A stretch of DNA of 64,000 nt, taken from positions 1,364,001 to 1,428,000 of the forward strand of contig CAVVOX010000002.1 in assembly GCA_963749875.1 (NCBI GenBank), written 5' to 3'. The number at the start of each line of letters is the position of its first letter. Position 1 is the stretch's first letter. Both the position numbers and the translations under genes were made by a program. The notes beneath the pieces were generated by a model. The model was given only the letters and a program-made list of their open reading frames with translations, searched no databases and had not been told where the DNA came from. Positions 1 through 9,554 of this stretch are shown piece by piece. The stretch is from JAHQVI01 sp963749875. GTDB taxonomy: Bacteria > Pseudomonadota > Alphaproteobacteria > Rhizobiales > Rhodomicrobiaceae.

Positions 1-2704
1 GACCGAAGGGGTTTTCGGAGAAACGCCGAATCTGGCCGCGCGGCTCCAGGAGCTGGCAGAACCAGGGCAGGTGGTCATTTCGGAGGCGACACGCCGGCTC
101 GTCGGCAGAATATTCGGTGTCGAGGAGCTCGGCACATTCGCCCTGAAAGGGATCGAGGGCAAAACCAGGACTTTCCTGGCGACCTGCGTTCGCGAGCTTG
201 AAAGCCGGTTCGAAGCCAAGCTGTCATGGGCGCTGCCGGAGATGGTCGGACGCGATGCGGAGCTGACGATTCTCACCGAACGCTGGCGGCGGGCAAAGAC
301 CGGAGAGGGCCAATGCATCGTGATCAGCGGCGAGGCCGGGATCGGCAAATCGCGCCTTGTCGAGGCCCTGATCCGGCATATCGAAGATGATGAGCCGATC
401 AAGGTGCGCTACCAATGCTCGCCGCATCATTCCACTTCCCCGCTTTATCCGGCAATCCGTCAGCTCTTTCGCGCCAGCGGCATCGCGCATGACGACACCG
501 CCCAGCGCAAGTTTGCCAAACTCGCCGAAATCCTTCGATGCGGAGAGCTGGATCTCTTCGCCGAGCTCCTCGGCCTTGCCGCGGCGGAGCGAAAGGGCAC
601 GGCGTCGCGGGACGCCAGACAACTCCGCCTGCGCACATTGAAGGCTTTCGCCGACGAAATGGTGGCGCTTTCCAGAACCCGCCCGCTGCTGTTCATCGTC
701 GACGACATCCACTGGATCGATGCGACGACACTTGAGCTGGTGAACATCGCTCTCAGCCGGATCAGCCAGGAGCGCGTGCTCGTTGTGATCACGGCGCGAC
801 CGCAATTCGAGCTGGATTTCTCGGGCAATCCCGTTGTCGGCTGGTTCTCCCTGGGCAGGCTTTCCAGCCGGGATGTTCAGGCCATCGTCAATCAGCGCAT
901 CGGCGGCAAACCGATTTCGGCCGCAATGCTGAAGGCCATCGAGACGCGGAGCGACGGCATCCCGCTCTTTGTCGAGGAAATCACGAATGCGCTGATTCAA
1001 TCGGGAGAGATTTCCGACAGCTTGCAAAAACCCTTCGATGTTTCGCGGATCCCCGACACGCTCCAGGAGTCGCTCATGGCGCGTGTCGACCGGCTGAACG
1101 TCGCCAAGGAGATCGCCCAGACCGCCGCTTGCATCGGCCGCGAATTCAGCGGCGAACTGCTCCGTAAGCTGATCGACGTCGATGAGGAGGGCTTCGCCTG
1201 GGCGATCGATCAACTCATCGGCGCTCAGATCGTGTTCCGGCATTTGCGCACCGAGGGCGAGACCTATGTCTTCAAGCACGCGCTGGTCAGGGACGCAGCC
1301 TATTCAAGCCTGCTGCGAAAGCACCGCCGCAAGATCCACGCCCAGATTTTCGCCGTTCTGGAGGAGGATGGCGAGACGGAGCACGAGATCTTAGCAAAAC
1401 ATGCGGCCGAAGCCGGTGATCTGGAAAAATCGATCGAGCTCTGGCGGTCGGCCGCTCAGACCGCAACCGGTCGCTGCGCCTATCATGAAGCCGCCGACCA
1501 TCTCGAAGCCGCCATTGCCTTGGCCGCCGAATTGCCCCGCAACGCCGAGCTGCAGGAACAGGCGCTTCAGATGCTGGGGTGGCTCGCCTTCACCTGGGTC
1601 GCGGCCGAAGGCTATATGTCGGACCGGGCCCGCGATGCGGCGCAGCGCGGCGTGGCGCTGGCCGGCCGGCTGACCGAAAGCCGTCACCGTTTCGTTCCGC
1701 GCTATGCCGAGTGGGCGCTTTCGCTGGCGACGGGCCCGCATAACGAGGCGCTGGCGCGGATTGAAGCCATTGTGAGCGAAACGGACAGTCTGGGCAGCTC
1801 CCCCCATTGCTTCTACGCGAACGCGTTTGCGGCTTATTCCTATCTCGCCGTCGGCCGTCTGGCGGACGCGGACGCGAAGCTGGCGATTGCCCGCAAGGCG
1901 TATGAGCCGGAACGCCACAACCGCCAGTCCGACCGCTTCGGTCACATTCCCGGTCCGGATATGTTTTACCGCCTCGCGCTGCTTCGCCTGCTGCAGGGAC
2001 GGCTGGATGAGGTCACGCAACATCTGGATCAGGCGCACGGGTCCTGTCCGCTCGGAATCGATATTCACGCCGAGGCTCAGCTCCTGATGAAAACGGCTCT
2101 GGTCGCCATGATCATGAAGGACTTCGCCAGGCTGGAGACCTATACGCGCCGGCTCCGCGCGATCGCCGAAGACTACGGGCTGAAGCTTGCCAGCATTTGC
2201 ACCGATCTTTATCGGGCGCCGCTGATCGTCGCCCGTGGCGAGGTGGCCGGCGCGCAGCTCTTCGCCTTGACGAGCGCACGCTACGAAGCCGAGATTATGA
2301 CCTATCTGAGCGCTGCGCGCTGGGTTGCGCAGGCCGATGTGCTCCTGCGCGCAGATTTCCCGGAGGAAGCGGCGCATGCCTGCAATCACGCGGCGGAGCT
2401 GATCAGAAAGACCGGAGAGACCATGAGCGAGCCGGAGCTTTGCCGGCTGCGCGCCAAGCTCGCTCTTGCAGACGACAATGAGGACGAGGCTTTCGCTCTG
2501 ATCGGGAAAGCCATCGAGCTGGCACGCCGCCAGGGCGCCGGCTTGTGGGAATTGCGCGCCTCGGTGGATTTGGCCGAGATGACGGCCGGGCGCGGCGAAA
2601 GACAGAATGCGGCTCAGTTGCTGCGGCCTGTCTATGAGCGGTTTGCCTCTGGCGGCGACAGGCCCGATCTGCAGGAAGCCGGCGCGCTGCTCGCCAGCTT
2701 GTGA
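1..2704 (+). CDS. Class III adenylate/guanylate cyclase with AAA ATPase and TPR-like region (5' end outside window)
   Basis: The frame is open from base 2, so the start lies upstream. The first codons read GETPNLAARLQ followed by a PGQVVIS-type stretch, which is the usual C-terminal end of a class III nucleotide cyclase domain. A linker follows, then an AAA/NACHT-like ATPase with a P-loop GEAGIGKS at nt 329-352 and a hydrophobic Walker B stretch LLFIVDDIHWID near nt 689-724. The remaining ~500 residues are Ala/Leu-rich helical repeats typical of TPR/MalT-type regulators. Cyclase-AAA-TPR proteins of this form are frequent in Hyphomicrobiales and probably couple nucleotide binding to cyclic-nucleotide synthesis in the cytoplasm. 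The signal sensed cannot be deduced. Catalytic metal-binding Asp residues would lie upstream and cannot be checked. Confidence 0.85.
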   Translation, partial: TEGVFGETPNLAARLQELAEPGQVVISEATRRLVGRIFGVEELGTFALKGIEGKTRTFLATCVRELESRFEAKLSWALPEMVGRDAELTILTERWRRAKTGEGQCIVISGEAGIGKSRLVEALIRHIEDDEPIKVRYQCSPHHSTSPLYPAIRQLFRASGIAHDDTAQRKFAKLAEILRCGELDLFAELLGLAAAERKGTASRDARQLRLRTLKAFADEMVALSRTRPLLFIVDDIHWIDATTLELVNIALSRISQERVLVVITARPQFELDFSGNPVVGWFSLGRLSSRDVQAIVNQRIGGKPISAAMLKAIETRSDGIPLFVEEITNALIQSGEISDSLQKPFDVSRIPDTLQESLMARVDRLNVAKEIAQTAACIGREFSGELLRKLIDVDEEGFAWAIDQLIGAQIVFRHLRTEGETYVFKHALVRDAAYSSLLRKHRRKIHAQIFAVLEEDGETEHEILAKHAAEAGDLEKSIELWRSAAQTATGRCAYHEAADHLEAAIALAAELPRNAELQEQALQMLGWLAFTWVAAEGYMSDRARDAAQRGVALAGRLTESRHRFVPRYAEWALSLATGPHNEALARIEAIVSETDSLGSSPHCFYANAFAAYSYLAVGRLADADAKLAIARKAYEPERHNRQSDRFGHIPGPDMFYRLALLRLLQGRLDEVTQHLDQAHGSCPLGIDIHAEAQLLMKTALVAMIMKDFARLETYTRRLRAIAEDYGLKLASICTDLYRAPLIVARGEVAGAQLFALTSARYEAEIMTYLSAARWVAQADVLLRADFPEEAAHACNHAAELIRKTGETMSEPELCRLRAKLALADDNEDEAFALIGKAIELARRQGAGLWELRASVDLAEMTAGRGERQNAAQLLRPVYERFASGGDRPDLQEAGALLASL

Positions 2705-2761
2705 AATGGCGCCAGAGGCTAATGCACGATTGGCTCGGGCGGCGAAACCGGCAGCCGTCCA

Positions 2762-4345
2762 TCAGGCCGAGACGCAAGCCCCATCCGCGCGGGGGTCTGC
2801 TGTGCCGGAAACGACGCCTTGCGCGTCGATCGCGAGCATCCCGGCATGACCCATCAATTCATCGAACGGCTCGACCAGATCGAGATCGTGACCCGCCCGC
2901 ACGAGCGTTTCCACAAGCTCCGGCGGGAACCGGCTCTCCAGCTTCAGATTCATCGGCTCGGACCCCCATCTGCGGCCGAGCACCCAGCGCGGCGCGCTGA
3001 CGGCGGCCTGCATGTCCTGACCGTAGATCACGTGACGGGAGTAGATTGTCGCCTGGGTTTGCGGCTGGCCGTCGCCCCCCATCGTGCCGTAGGCTAGGAC
3101 CTGCCCGTCATTCAGCCGCGCCAGAGCCGGATTGAGCGTATGCATGGGAAAGCGGCCCGGCTCGAGCATGTTGGGGCCATCGTGAAGCGTGAAGCTCGCC
3201 CCGCGATTTTGCCAGACGACACCCGTTTCGGGCACGACGAAGGCGCTGCCGAACTCCCAATAGACGCTCTGAATATAGCTGACCACGCGGCCGTGCCGGT
3301 CGGCGGCGGCCATCCACACCGTGTCTCCCGGCTCCGATGGGTGCGGCCAGGGCGCGGCGCGGGCCATGTCGATCGCCGCGGCCTCCGATGCCAGCAGATC
3401 ATCGCTCAGCCAGTTCCGCCAGGCCGGATCCATGCGCGCCGGATCGCCCAAATACCGGTTCCGGTAGATGAAGGCGCGTTTCGTCGCTTCGATAAAGCCG
3501 TGGAGATGCGCAAAGCCTTCCGCCTCCGTCACGCCAAGCCGCTCGAAAATGCCCAGGATCATCATCGATGAGATGCCCTGTGTCGGCGGCGGCATGTTGT
3601 AGATCGTCCCATTGTTGAGACCGAGCGAGAGCGGCTCGACGCGCTGGGCGCGATAGGCTTCCAGATCGGCGAGGCGCACCGGGCTGCCGCCGCGCTCAAG
3701 TCCGGCCGCCAACTGCCGGGCGAGATCGCCGCGGTAGAAGTCGTCGAGACCGGCCCGCAAAAGCTGGTCGAATGTCCCGGCGAGCGCCGGCTGCTTGAAG
3801 ATCGCACCCTCAGGCGGCTGCCCCTCGGCCGCATAGGTCTCGCGGAAGCTGGGAATGTCCGCCAGCTCGTCCCATTTCCGCTCGATGCGCGAGGCGAGCG
3901 AGTAGGGCGCCGGAATGCCGTCCCTGGCGTGGCGCACGGCGTCGGCGAGCAGGGCCGACAGCGGGAGCGTGCCCCCTTCCTCGCGCGCAATGGCGAGCGC
4001 CTCGATCCATCCCGCGACCGCGCCGGCAACGGTCAGCGCCGCGCGGGGGCCGCGGGAGGCGACCGCCTCATCACCGTGATCCGCGTAAAATTGCCGGGTT
4101 GCGAGCGCGGCCGCCGGTCCGCAGGCCTGCACGCCGATCGGCGCCCGGCCGGGCAGAGAGATCAGCCAGAAACCATCGCCGCCGATGCTGTTCATATGCG
4201 GATAGCTCACGGCGATCGTTGCCGCCGCGGCGACCATCGCCTCGATGGCGTTGCCGCCCTCGCGCAGGATCTGCGCCCCGGCTTCCGCCGCAAGATAATG
4301 AGGCGCGGTGACCATTCCGCCCAGGCTTCTCCGTGCTCGCAGCAT
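2762..4345 (-). CDS. Gamma-glutamyltransferase family protein (Ntn amidohydrolase)
   Basis: 527 residues with the gamma-glutamyltranspeptidase fold signature: N-terminal MVTAPHYLA, GGNAIEAMVAAAAT near residue 31, and GGDGFW near 55. The putative autocatalytic nucleophile is Thr342 in GDTVWMAAAD, the position where this family self-cleaves into large and small subunits. The divergent small subunit fits the GGT-like or oxamate-amidohydrolase branch better than classical GGT, so the substrate is uncertain. There is no obvious signal peptide, so a cytoplasmic location is likely. The ATG at 4345 was chosen because GGGAG lies 11 nt upstream and the protein then begins with the family-typical N-terminus; an ATG at 4417 would add 24 residues without family similarity. 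It is convergent with the cyclase gene at 1-2704. Confidence 0.85.
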   Translation of the reverse strand: MLRARRSLGGMVTAPHYLAAEAGAQILREGGNAIEAMVAAAATIAVSYPHMNSIGGDGFWLISLPGRAPIGVQACGPAAALATRQFYADHGDEAVASRGPRAALTVAGAVAGWIEALAIAREEGGTLPLSALLADAVRHARDGIPAPYSLASRIERKWDELADIPSFRETYAAEGQPPEGAIFKQPALAGTFDQLLRAGLDDFYRGDLARQLAAGLERGGSPVRLADLEAYRAQRVEPLSLGLNNGTIYNMPPPTQGISSMMILGIFERLGVTEAEGFAHLHGFIEATKRAFIYRNRYLGDPARMDPAWRNWLSDDLLASEAAAIDMARAAPWPHPSEPGDTVWMAAADRHGRVVSYIQSVYWEFGSAFVVPETGVVWQNRGASFTLHDGPNMLEPGRFPMHTLNPALARLNDGQVLAYGTMGGDGQPQTQATIYSRHVIYGQDMQAAVSAPRWVLGRRWGSEPMNLKLESRFPPELVETLVRAGHDLDLVEPFDELMGHAGMLAIDAQGVVSGTADPRADGACVSA

Positions 4346-4609
4346 CGCGACTTCTGCTCCCTGACAGTTGAATGAAGGCGCGGGGGGACCGGATTTGAAA
4401 CTGATGAAAGGCTGCAAGATCTCGGCAATTGCCGAACCGGATCAGCCGCGCCTGGGACGAGGATACTCGCCGGACTGCCGATCGCCAAGCCATAGTCGAC
4501 AGCATCCCATTGTGTCGCAGCGCCGCAGCGGAACCCACCGTTTGAAATCGGCTCACAAGCGTGGAATCTTGCCGAACTGTCCCTGGAGGGCAGGGGCCGG
4601 AGCCGCAGC

Positions 4610-5764
4610 ATGTCCCGTAGAACGACCGAGCCGCATCCCATAACCAAACGCCGGGCGAGACGCATCTGGCTGAATGCCCAGCGGCTCGATCGACCGGCCC
4701 CGTTCGGCCACGGTCCGGAGGCGACCCGCCTTGCGATCGAGCATCTCGGCTATGTGCAGATCGACACGATCAATGTCATCGAGCGCTGCCATCATCATAT
4801 CCTCTATTGCCGCATTCCGACCTACAGCCGCGCCTATCTGCACCAGGCTCAGAGCCTCGACAAGACGGTCTTCGAATATTGGACGCATGCGCTCTCCTAT
4901 GTGCCGACGCGTGACATCGCCGTCTTTCTTCCCGCGATGAAGGACTACGCGAAGGCGCCCGCCCGCTGGTATGGCCGCGTAACGAGGAAGGACTTGCGCA
5001 AGGTCCTCAATCTGCTCCGGGAGAACGGGCCGTTGACGATCCGCGACATCGAAGATGATGTGCTGGTGGAGAAGCACCATCCCTGGGCGAGCCGGAAGCC
5101 GTCGAAGCGGGCGCTGCAACTCGCCTTCCATACCGGCGCGGTCACGATCAGCGCGCGCAGCGGCATGCTCAAGACTTATGATTTGATGGATCGGCATTTC
5201 GGTTGGGAGAAGCCGCCGAAGGCCGCCACGGAGCGGCAGATTGCCGATTATCTGCTGGAGCGCGCGCTGCGGTCGCAAGGCATCGTCAGTCTCGACTCCA
5301 TTTGCTATCAGGCGGCCAAGCGAAAGCCGGCCGTCCGTAAGCTGATCGAGGCGAAGCTGCGCCGCAAGGAGCTGGTGCGGGTGGCGCTTGAGGGCCTGGA
5401 AAGGGGCGAATTTTGGGCGCGTGCCGAGGCGCTCGATGCGCCGCACGAACCGGCGGGCGAGCCGGTCCACATCCTATCGCCCTTCGACCCGCTCATCATT
5501 CAGCGCAACCGGCTGAAGCAGTTCTTCGATTATGAGCATCGCTTCGAGGCCTATGTGCCGAAAGAGAAGCGGGTCTATGGCTATTTCGCGCTGCCGGTGC
5601 TTGTCGATGACGAGATCGTCGCGGCCATCGATCTGAAGACCGATCGCCAAAGACAGAAACTGATCGTGCAGAAATGGAGCTGGGTCGGGTCCGGCGCGCC
5701 GCACGCCCATAAGAAGCGGATCGAGGAGGAGTTGCACCGTTTCGAGCGCTTTCAGCTCGCGTGA
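4610..5764 (+). CDS. Winged-helix DNA glycosylase, YcaQ/AlkX family
   Basis: 384 residues. The N-terminal half carries the family signature LGYVQIDTINVIERCHHH (residues ~45-62), containing the Gln-x-Asp motif (QID) that YcaQ/AlkX and AZL-type glycosylases use to unhook interstrand crosslinks and remove bulky N7 adducts. The rest is a tandem winged-helix scaffold. The C-terminal part has SPFDPLIIQRNRL, also typical of the family. Known members act alone in the cytoplasm on DNA; the lesion specificity of this one is inferred. The gene stands alone, divergent from the gene at 2762-4345, and a palindromic repeat begins directly after its stop codon. The assignment to the fold is strong and the precise activity is moderate. 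Confidence 0.85.
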   Translation: MSRRTTEPHPITKRRARRIWLNAQRLDRPAPFGHGPEATRLAIEHLGYVQIDTINVIERCHHHILYCRIPTYSRAYLHQAQSLDKTVFEYWTHALSYVPTRDIAVFLPAMKDYAKAPARWYGRVTRKDLRKVLNLLRENGPLTIRDIEDDVLVEKHHPWASRKPSKRALQLAFHTGAVTISARSGMLKTYDLMDRHFGWEKPPKAATERQIADYLLERALRSQGIVSLDSICYQAAKRKPAVRKLIEAKLRRKELVRVALEGLERGEFWARAEALDAPHEPAGEPVHILSPFDPLIIQRNRLKQFFDYEHRFEAYVPKEKRVYGYFALPVLVDDEIVAAIDLKTDRQRQKLIVQKWSWVGSGAPHAHKKRIEEELHRFERFQLA

Positions 5765-5772
5765 TCGCGGAC

Positions 5773-5846
5773 AGTTGCGCTCGTCTTTTGAAATAGATCA
5801 ACTTGACCTCGTTCAAGTGGACTCACTTGAACGAGGGGTGATCTAG
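5773..5846. repeat. Mosaic palindromic repeat, partial module A plus full module B
   Basis: Bases 5773-5791 match the 3' part of module A seen at 33588 and 40366 (ACAGTTGCGCTC). Module B at 5794-5845 is a nested palindrome: outer arms TAGATCA/TGATCTA and inner arms CCTCGTTCAAGTG/CACTTGAACGAGG with a 4-base loop. It ends in CTAGG, as do the other copies. It sits just past the stop codon of the glycosylase gene and may also act as a terminator, but it lacks a T-run. Confidence 0.8.
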
Positions 5847-5983
5847 GCACTTTTGGCCAGGCTGAGCACGAATGTGTGGAGGTGCCGGACAGGTTCATGC
5901 GGGGATCGGTCTTTCCGAAGCGGCTGGCGTGGCAGGCGGGCTCGCGTATAATCGGCAAGGTCGCCAGAGATCGGAGGCGGAGA

Positions 5984-6931
5984 ATGACCGAGGAGCGCGG
6001 CGCGGCATTCGGATTCGCCGCAAGCCATGACGTGCCAATCCCTTACATGCAGAGAACCCGGAGCTATTACGAGGCGCTGGGTTACGGCGAGCCTTATCTC
6101 TGGGCGCATTATTCGGAGGTGCCTTTCCATCCGCTCGGCAAGCCGCTTTCCGAATGCAGGGTGGCGTTGATCACGACGGCGGCGCCCTATCAGCCGGATA
6201 AGGGCGACCAGGGGCCGGGCGCGCCATACAATGCGGCGGCGAAATTCTTCACCGTCTATTCCGGCAGCACCGCCGGGGACCCCGATCTGCGCATCTCGCA
6301 TATCGCCATCGACCGCGACTACACGACAGCGGAGGACCCGTCGAGCTACTTCCCGCTGATCGAGCTGCGCGCAAGGGCGGCTTCAGGCCGGATCGGATCA
6401 CTTGCCCCGCGCTTTCACGGCCTGCCCACCAGTCGCAGCCATCGCGTGACGCTCGAAACCGACTGTCCGGAGGTCGTGGCCCGCTGCAAGGCCGACGGCG
6501 TGGATGCCGCGATCCTGGTGCCGAACTGTCCCGTCTGCCATCAGAGCGTAAGCCTTGCCGCGCGCATGCTTGAGGAAAACGGCATCGCCACGGTGGTCAT
6601 GGGCTGCGCGAAGGACATTGTCGAGCATGTCGGCGTGCCGCGCTTCCTGTTCTCCGATTTCCCGCTCGGCAATGCCGCCGGCCGCCCGAACGACCCGGCC
6701 TCCCAGGCGCTCATGCTCGACCTCGCCTTAAAGCTGCTCAAAACGGCGCCCGCGCCCCGCACGACCGTGCAATCGCCGCTCATCTGGAGCGCAAGCCCCG
6801 ATTGGAAGCTGGACTATTGCAATGTCGCGCGCCTGTCGCCGGAGGAAATCGCGCGGCGGCGCGCAGCCTTCGACCGGCAAAAGGCCGTGGCCCGCGAAAT
6901 GCGTGAGGAGACGGGCGCCGCCTCCGGGTGA
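5984..6931 (+). CDS. Glycine/sarcosine/betaine reductase selenoprotein B-like (GrdB-like) protein
   Basis: 315 residues resembling the GRDB family (the B component of clostridial glycine/betaine/sarcosine reductases). Visible features are an N-terminal PIPYMQRTRSYYEALGY block, SHIAIDRDYTTAEDPSSYFP near residue 103, and VPNCPVCHQSV near residue 178, where a Cys-x-x-Cys pair lies in the region that carries redox chemistry in the family. The residues here are ordinary cysteines and no selenocysteine is seen. No other reductase subunit is encoded nearby, and aerobic Hyphomicrobiales carry such stand-alone homologues of unknown role, so the biochemical function is open. The ATG at 5984 was chosen for the GGAGG 6 nt upstream; an in-frame ATG at 5876 lacks this. 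Confidence 0.75.
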   Translation: MTEERGAAFGFAASHDVPIPYMQRTRSYYEALGYGEPYLWAHYSEVPFHPLGKPLSECRVALITTAAPYQPDKGDQGPGAPYNAAAKFFTVYSGSTAGDPDLRISHIAIDRDYTTAEDPSSYFPLIELRARAASGRIGSLAPRFHGLPTSRSHRVTLETDCPEVVARCKADGVDAAILVPNCPVCHQSVSLAARMLEENGIATVVMGCAKDIVEHVGVPRFLFSDFPLGNAAGRPNDPASQALMLDLALKLLKTAPAPRTTVQSPLIWSASPDWKLDYCNVARLSPEEIARRRAAFDRQKAVAREMREETGAASG

Positions 6932-6999
6932 GGCGAGCGTGCCGGGAGTAACACCGGCGCGTCCAGCCCGTGGCCTCCGCCGCTGCCACCCGCGCCTGC

Positions 7000-7686
7000 T
7001 CAATTCCCCGATAGCCGCCGCAGCGGTCCTCTCACGACCGCGATGACGATCGCGGCCAGCGCGCCCCCAGCCGGCACAAAATAGTCGCTGGCGCCCATCG
7101 TCCAAAGCGTCACGCCGGCGATCGCGCACCAGAGAAGGGGGATGATCATGAGGAACCAGCGGGACCGACCGTCCGCGAGCGCCAGGAGCGCCAGCGTTGC
7201 GACGGCTGTCGGGTCCGGCGCAAAGCCGAATATCTCCGCCGCGGGCCAGCCCCGGCCCATCAAGGGCGCGAGCGCCGGATAGAGGAGAAGGGCGGCGGCA
7301 AAGAGCGCGACGCCGCCCATATCGGCAGGTTTGCCGGACGGCGCGAGGACGAGCAGACGGCCCGCAACGCCAATGCCGATCAGCAGGAGGGCTTCCAGGA
7401 CGAAAGCCGGCACGACATAGGCGATCGGCCAGTTGATCGTCGCATAGCGCTCCCAAAGGAACGCCCAGGCGATCCAGATCCAGAGCACGCCGAGGATCGC
7501 CGGGATGATCCGCCGCCTGTCGCCGGCAGGGCGGATGAGCAGGGCGATGATCGCGAGGCCAAGCAGGAGGGCAAGAAGCTGGGCCGGCCAGAAGGCGTGA
7601 TTATAGAGCTCGAACAGCCGGTAATAGACCCGCGGGGCAAACATCAGGAAATCGGAAAGCGAGTACCCCGACAAATCCGCTAGCAT
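7000..7686 (-). CDS. Multi-pass membrane protein, DUF6064-like
   Basis: 228 residues with about six hydrophobic helices. The N-terminal FLMFAPRVYYRLFELYN stretch and the following hydrophobic profile match what I know as DUF6064 proteins, which are uncharacterised inner-membrane proteins. There are no catalytic motifs. The start ATG at 7686 follows a GGGGAGAAG-type ribosome site on the minus strand. It is convergent with the GrdB-like gene and separated from it by 68 nt. I cannot assign a function. Confidence 0.75.
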   Translation of the reverse strand: MLADLSGYSLSDFLMFAPRVYYRLFELYNHAFWPAQLLALLLGLAIIALLIRPAGDRRRIIPAILGVLWIWIAWAFLWERYATINWPIAYVVPAFVLEALLLIGIGVAGRLLVLAPSGKPADMGGVALFAAALLLYPALAPLMGRGWPAAEIFGFAPDPTAVATLALLALADGRSRWFLMIIPLLWCAIAGVTLWTMGASDYFVPAGGALAAIVIAVVRGPLRRLSGN

Positions 7687-7937
7687 GGGCTTCTCCCCTC
7701 TCGGCTTTCCTGAACGCGGCTGCGAGCCCGGTCCTCTGAGGTCGGGCGTCAGGCGTTATAGCAGGAAGCGGCAGAGTTGAAGATGCCGGAACCGTAGCCG
7801 GGCGACAGGCATATGCGCTTTGTGCAGGCAAGAGACGGAAGCCGGCCGGTGTCGGCTCCTTGCTTCGGGCGTGGCGTCCGGCGATCTATCGGATGGAGAT
7901 TTCGAGCAGGCTCATTGTCAGTCGATCGCCGCCAACA

Positions 7938-9554
7938 TCACGCCGTTATCTTGGCAGCCGGACTGGAGCCTGTGAGCGCCGCCCGCATATCCGAGGCGCT
8001 TTGCGGCTTGCCGAAATAATAACCCTGACCGGAGGAGCAGCCCAGCTCCCGCAGGCGATCGAGAACCTCCGGCGTCTCGATGCCTTCGGCGACGGTCGAC
8101 ATGCCCATCGAATCACTGAGGTTGATGACAGCCTCGACGATCTTCTCCTCCTCGTGACTGGCGAGCATATGGCTCACGAAGGATTGGTCGATCTTGATGG
8201 TGTCGATGGAGAGCTGGCGCAGATGATAGAGCCCTGAATATCCGGTGCCGAAATCGTCCGATGCAATGCGAACACCCAAATTGCGCGAGGATTCAAGCAC
8301 GCCCTTGACCTCGTCGATCTTCTCCACCAATCCGCTCTCGGTGATCTCGAGTTGCAGACGATGGGGCGGGAACGCCGATTTGCTCAAGATGATCAGGATC
8401 TCCTGAGCGAGCCACGGGTTAGCGAGCTGCCGGGGGGAAAGGTTCAGGGACAGGTACATCTGGCACGGCCAGTTTGCCGCCTCGTTGACGGCCTGGCGGA
8501 GGACCGAAATCATCAGCTTGCCGATCAGGCCGGTGTCTTCGGCAATCGGGATGAATGTGGCGGGGCTGAGGACGCCGTGAACCGGGTGTTGCCACCTGGC
8601 GAGAATTTCGCAGCCAACGACCCCGTTGGATGAAAGATCGACGAATTGCTGATAATAGGGGACGATGTCTCCGGCGGCGATGGCGCCTGCCAGCTCCGAC
8701 TCCAGCTGCATGTGCAGCCTCAGCTTGTCGTCCATCTCCTGTTCAAAAAAGCGGTATTGGCTACGGCCTTCGGTCTTGGCCCGGTACATGGCCAGGTCGG
8801 CGCGGCGCAGATGAAGGCTGAGCCGATCCTCGTCGGTTTCATCCTGCAGCGGCTCGAAGGGCACTGTCGAAATGCCGACGCTGACGCCGAGCTTTATCGA
8901 GTGTCCCGCCACGATAAACGGCTGGGCAAAGTCGTGGACGATGCGGCGGGCGATGCGTTCCGGGGTTCCACCGAACTGGGCACGAGAGATGACGAACCCA
9001 AACTCATCTCCGCCAAGCCGGGCGACCAGTCCCTCTCCATCGCTCGCCTGCCCCAGGCGCTGCGCCACCTCGCAAAGCACGAGATCGCCTACATCGTGAC
9101 CATAGAGGTCGTTCACGGGTTTGAAGAAGTCGAGGTCGATCAGAAAGATTGCGCATTCATGGCCTTTCCGAAGCGCTGCGATTTCCTTTGCCGCCTCATC
9201 GACGAAATGCCTCCTGTTGGGCAGGCCCGTCAGCATATCGTGGCGGGCGAGGGCATTCGCCTTGTCTTCCGCGGCACGGCGCCTTCTGACCTCCTTCCGC
9301 AAGTCGAGCCAGCGGCGTATCGCGAAGACTGCTCCCGCCAGCCCCAGAACCAGAAAGAGGGCAGTGATTTCATCAATCTGCCAATTCTCGTTGGCGCGGC
9401 TGTAGTCATAGAAACGGTCGAAAGCATCTATCCAAAGGAGCAGCGCATAAGTCGGAGGGATCATAGCGAGGACAAACAACGCATCCCGGCTTGTGCGGCT
9501 CAGTCCGCGAATCCAGCTGCGTATCGCAGACATCGTCATAGGCGGCTCACGCAT
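7938..9554 (-). CDS. Membrane-anchored GGDEF-EAL protein (cyclic-di-GMP turnover)
   Basis: 538 residues. Two transmembrane helices (about 22-42 and 62-80) enclose a short periplasmic loop with no recognised sensor domain. A GGDEF domain follows, with DMLTGLPNR near 105 and an intact GGDEF at 181-185; no RxxD inhibitory site is seen just before it. The C-terminal EAL domain has the variant signature EILAR in place of EALAR, and DDFGTGYS and the KIDQSF motif are present, so phosphodiesterase activity is likely. Such hybrids synthesise or hydrolyse cyclic-di-GMP at the inner membrane, controlling motility and surface growth; which activity dominates cannot be told. The gene is monocistronic, followed by a 250-nt gap. 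Confidence 0.93.
   Translation of the reverse strand: MREPPMTMSAIRSWIRGLSRTSRDALFVLAMIPPTYALLLWIDAFDRFYDYSRANENWQIDEITALFLVLGLAGAVFAIRRWLDLRKEVRRRRAAEDKANALARHDMLTGLPNRRHFVDEAAKEIAALRKGHECAIFLIDLDFFKPVNDLYGHDVGDLVLCEVAQRLGQASDGEGLVARLGGDEFGFVISRAQFGGTPERIARRIVHDFAQPFIVAGHSIKLGVSVGISTVPFEPLQDETDEDRLSLHLRRADLAMYRAKTEGRSQYRFFEQEMDDKLRLHMQLESELAGAIAAGDIVPYYQQFVDLSSNGVVGCEILARWQHPVHGVLSPATFIPIAEDTGLIGKLMISVLRQAVNEAANWPCQMYLSLNLSPRQLANPWLAQEILIILSKSAFPPHRLQLEITESGLVEKIDEVKGVLESSRNLGVRIASDDFGTGYSGLYHLRQLSIDTIKIDQSFVSHMLASHEEEKIVEAVINLSDSMGMSTVAEGIETPEVLDRLRELGCSSGQGYYFGKPQSASDMRAALTGSSPAAKITA

Noticed and set aside
224..1279. Long minus-strand open frame opposite the cyclase/ATPase gene
   Set aside because: It is the antisense shadow of a clearly coding plus-strand frame with P-loop and Walker B motifs, a common effect of high GC.
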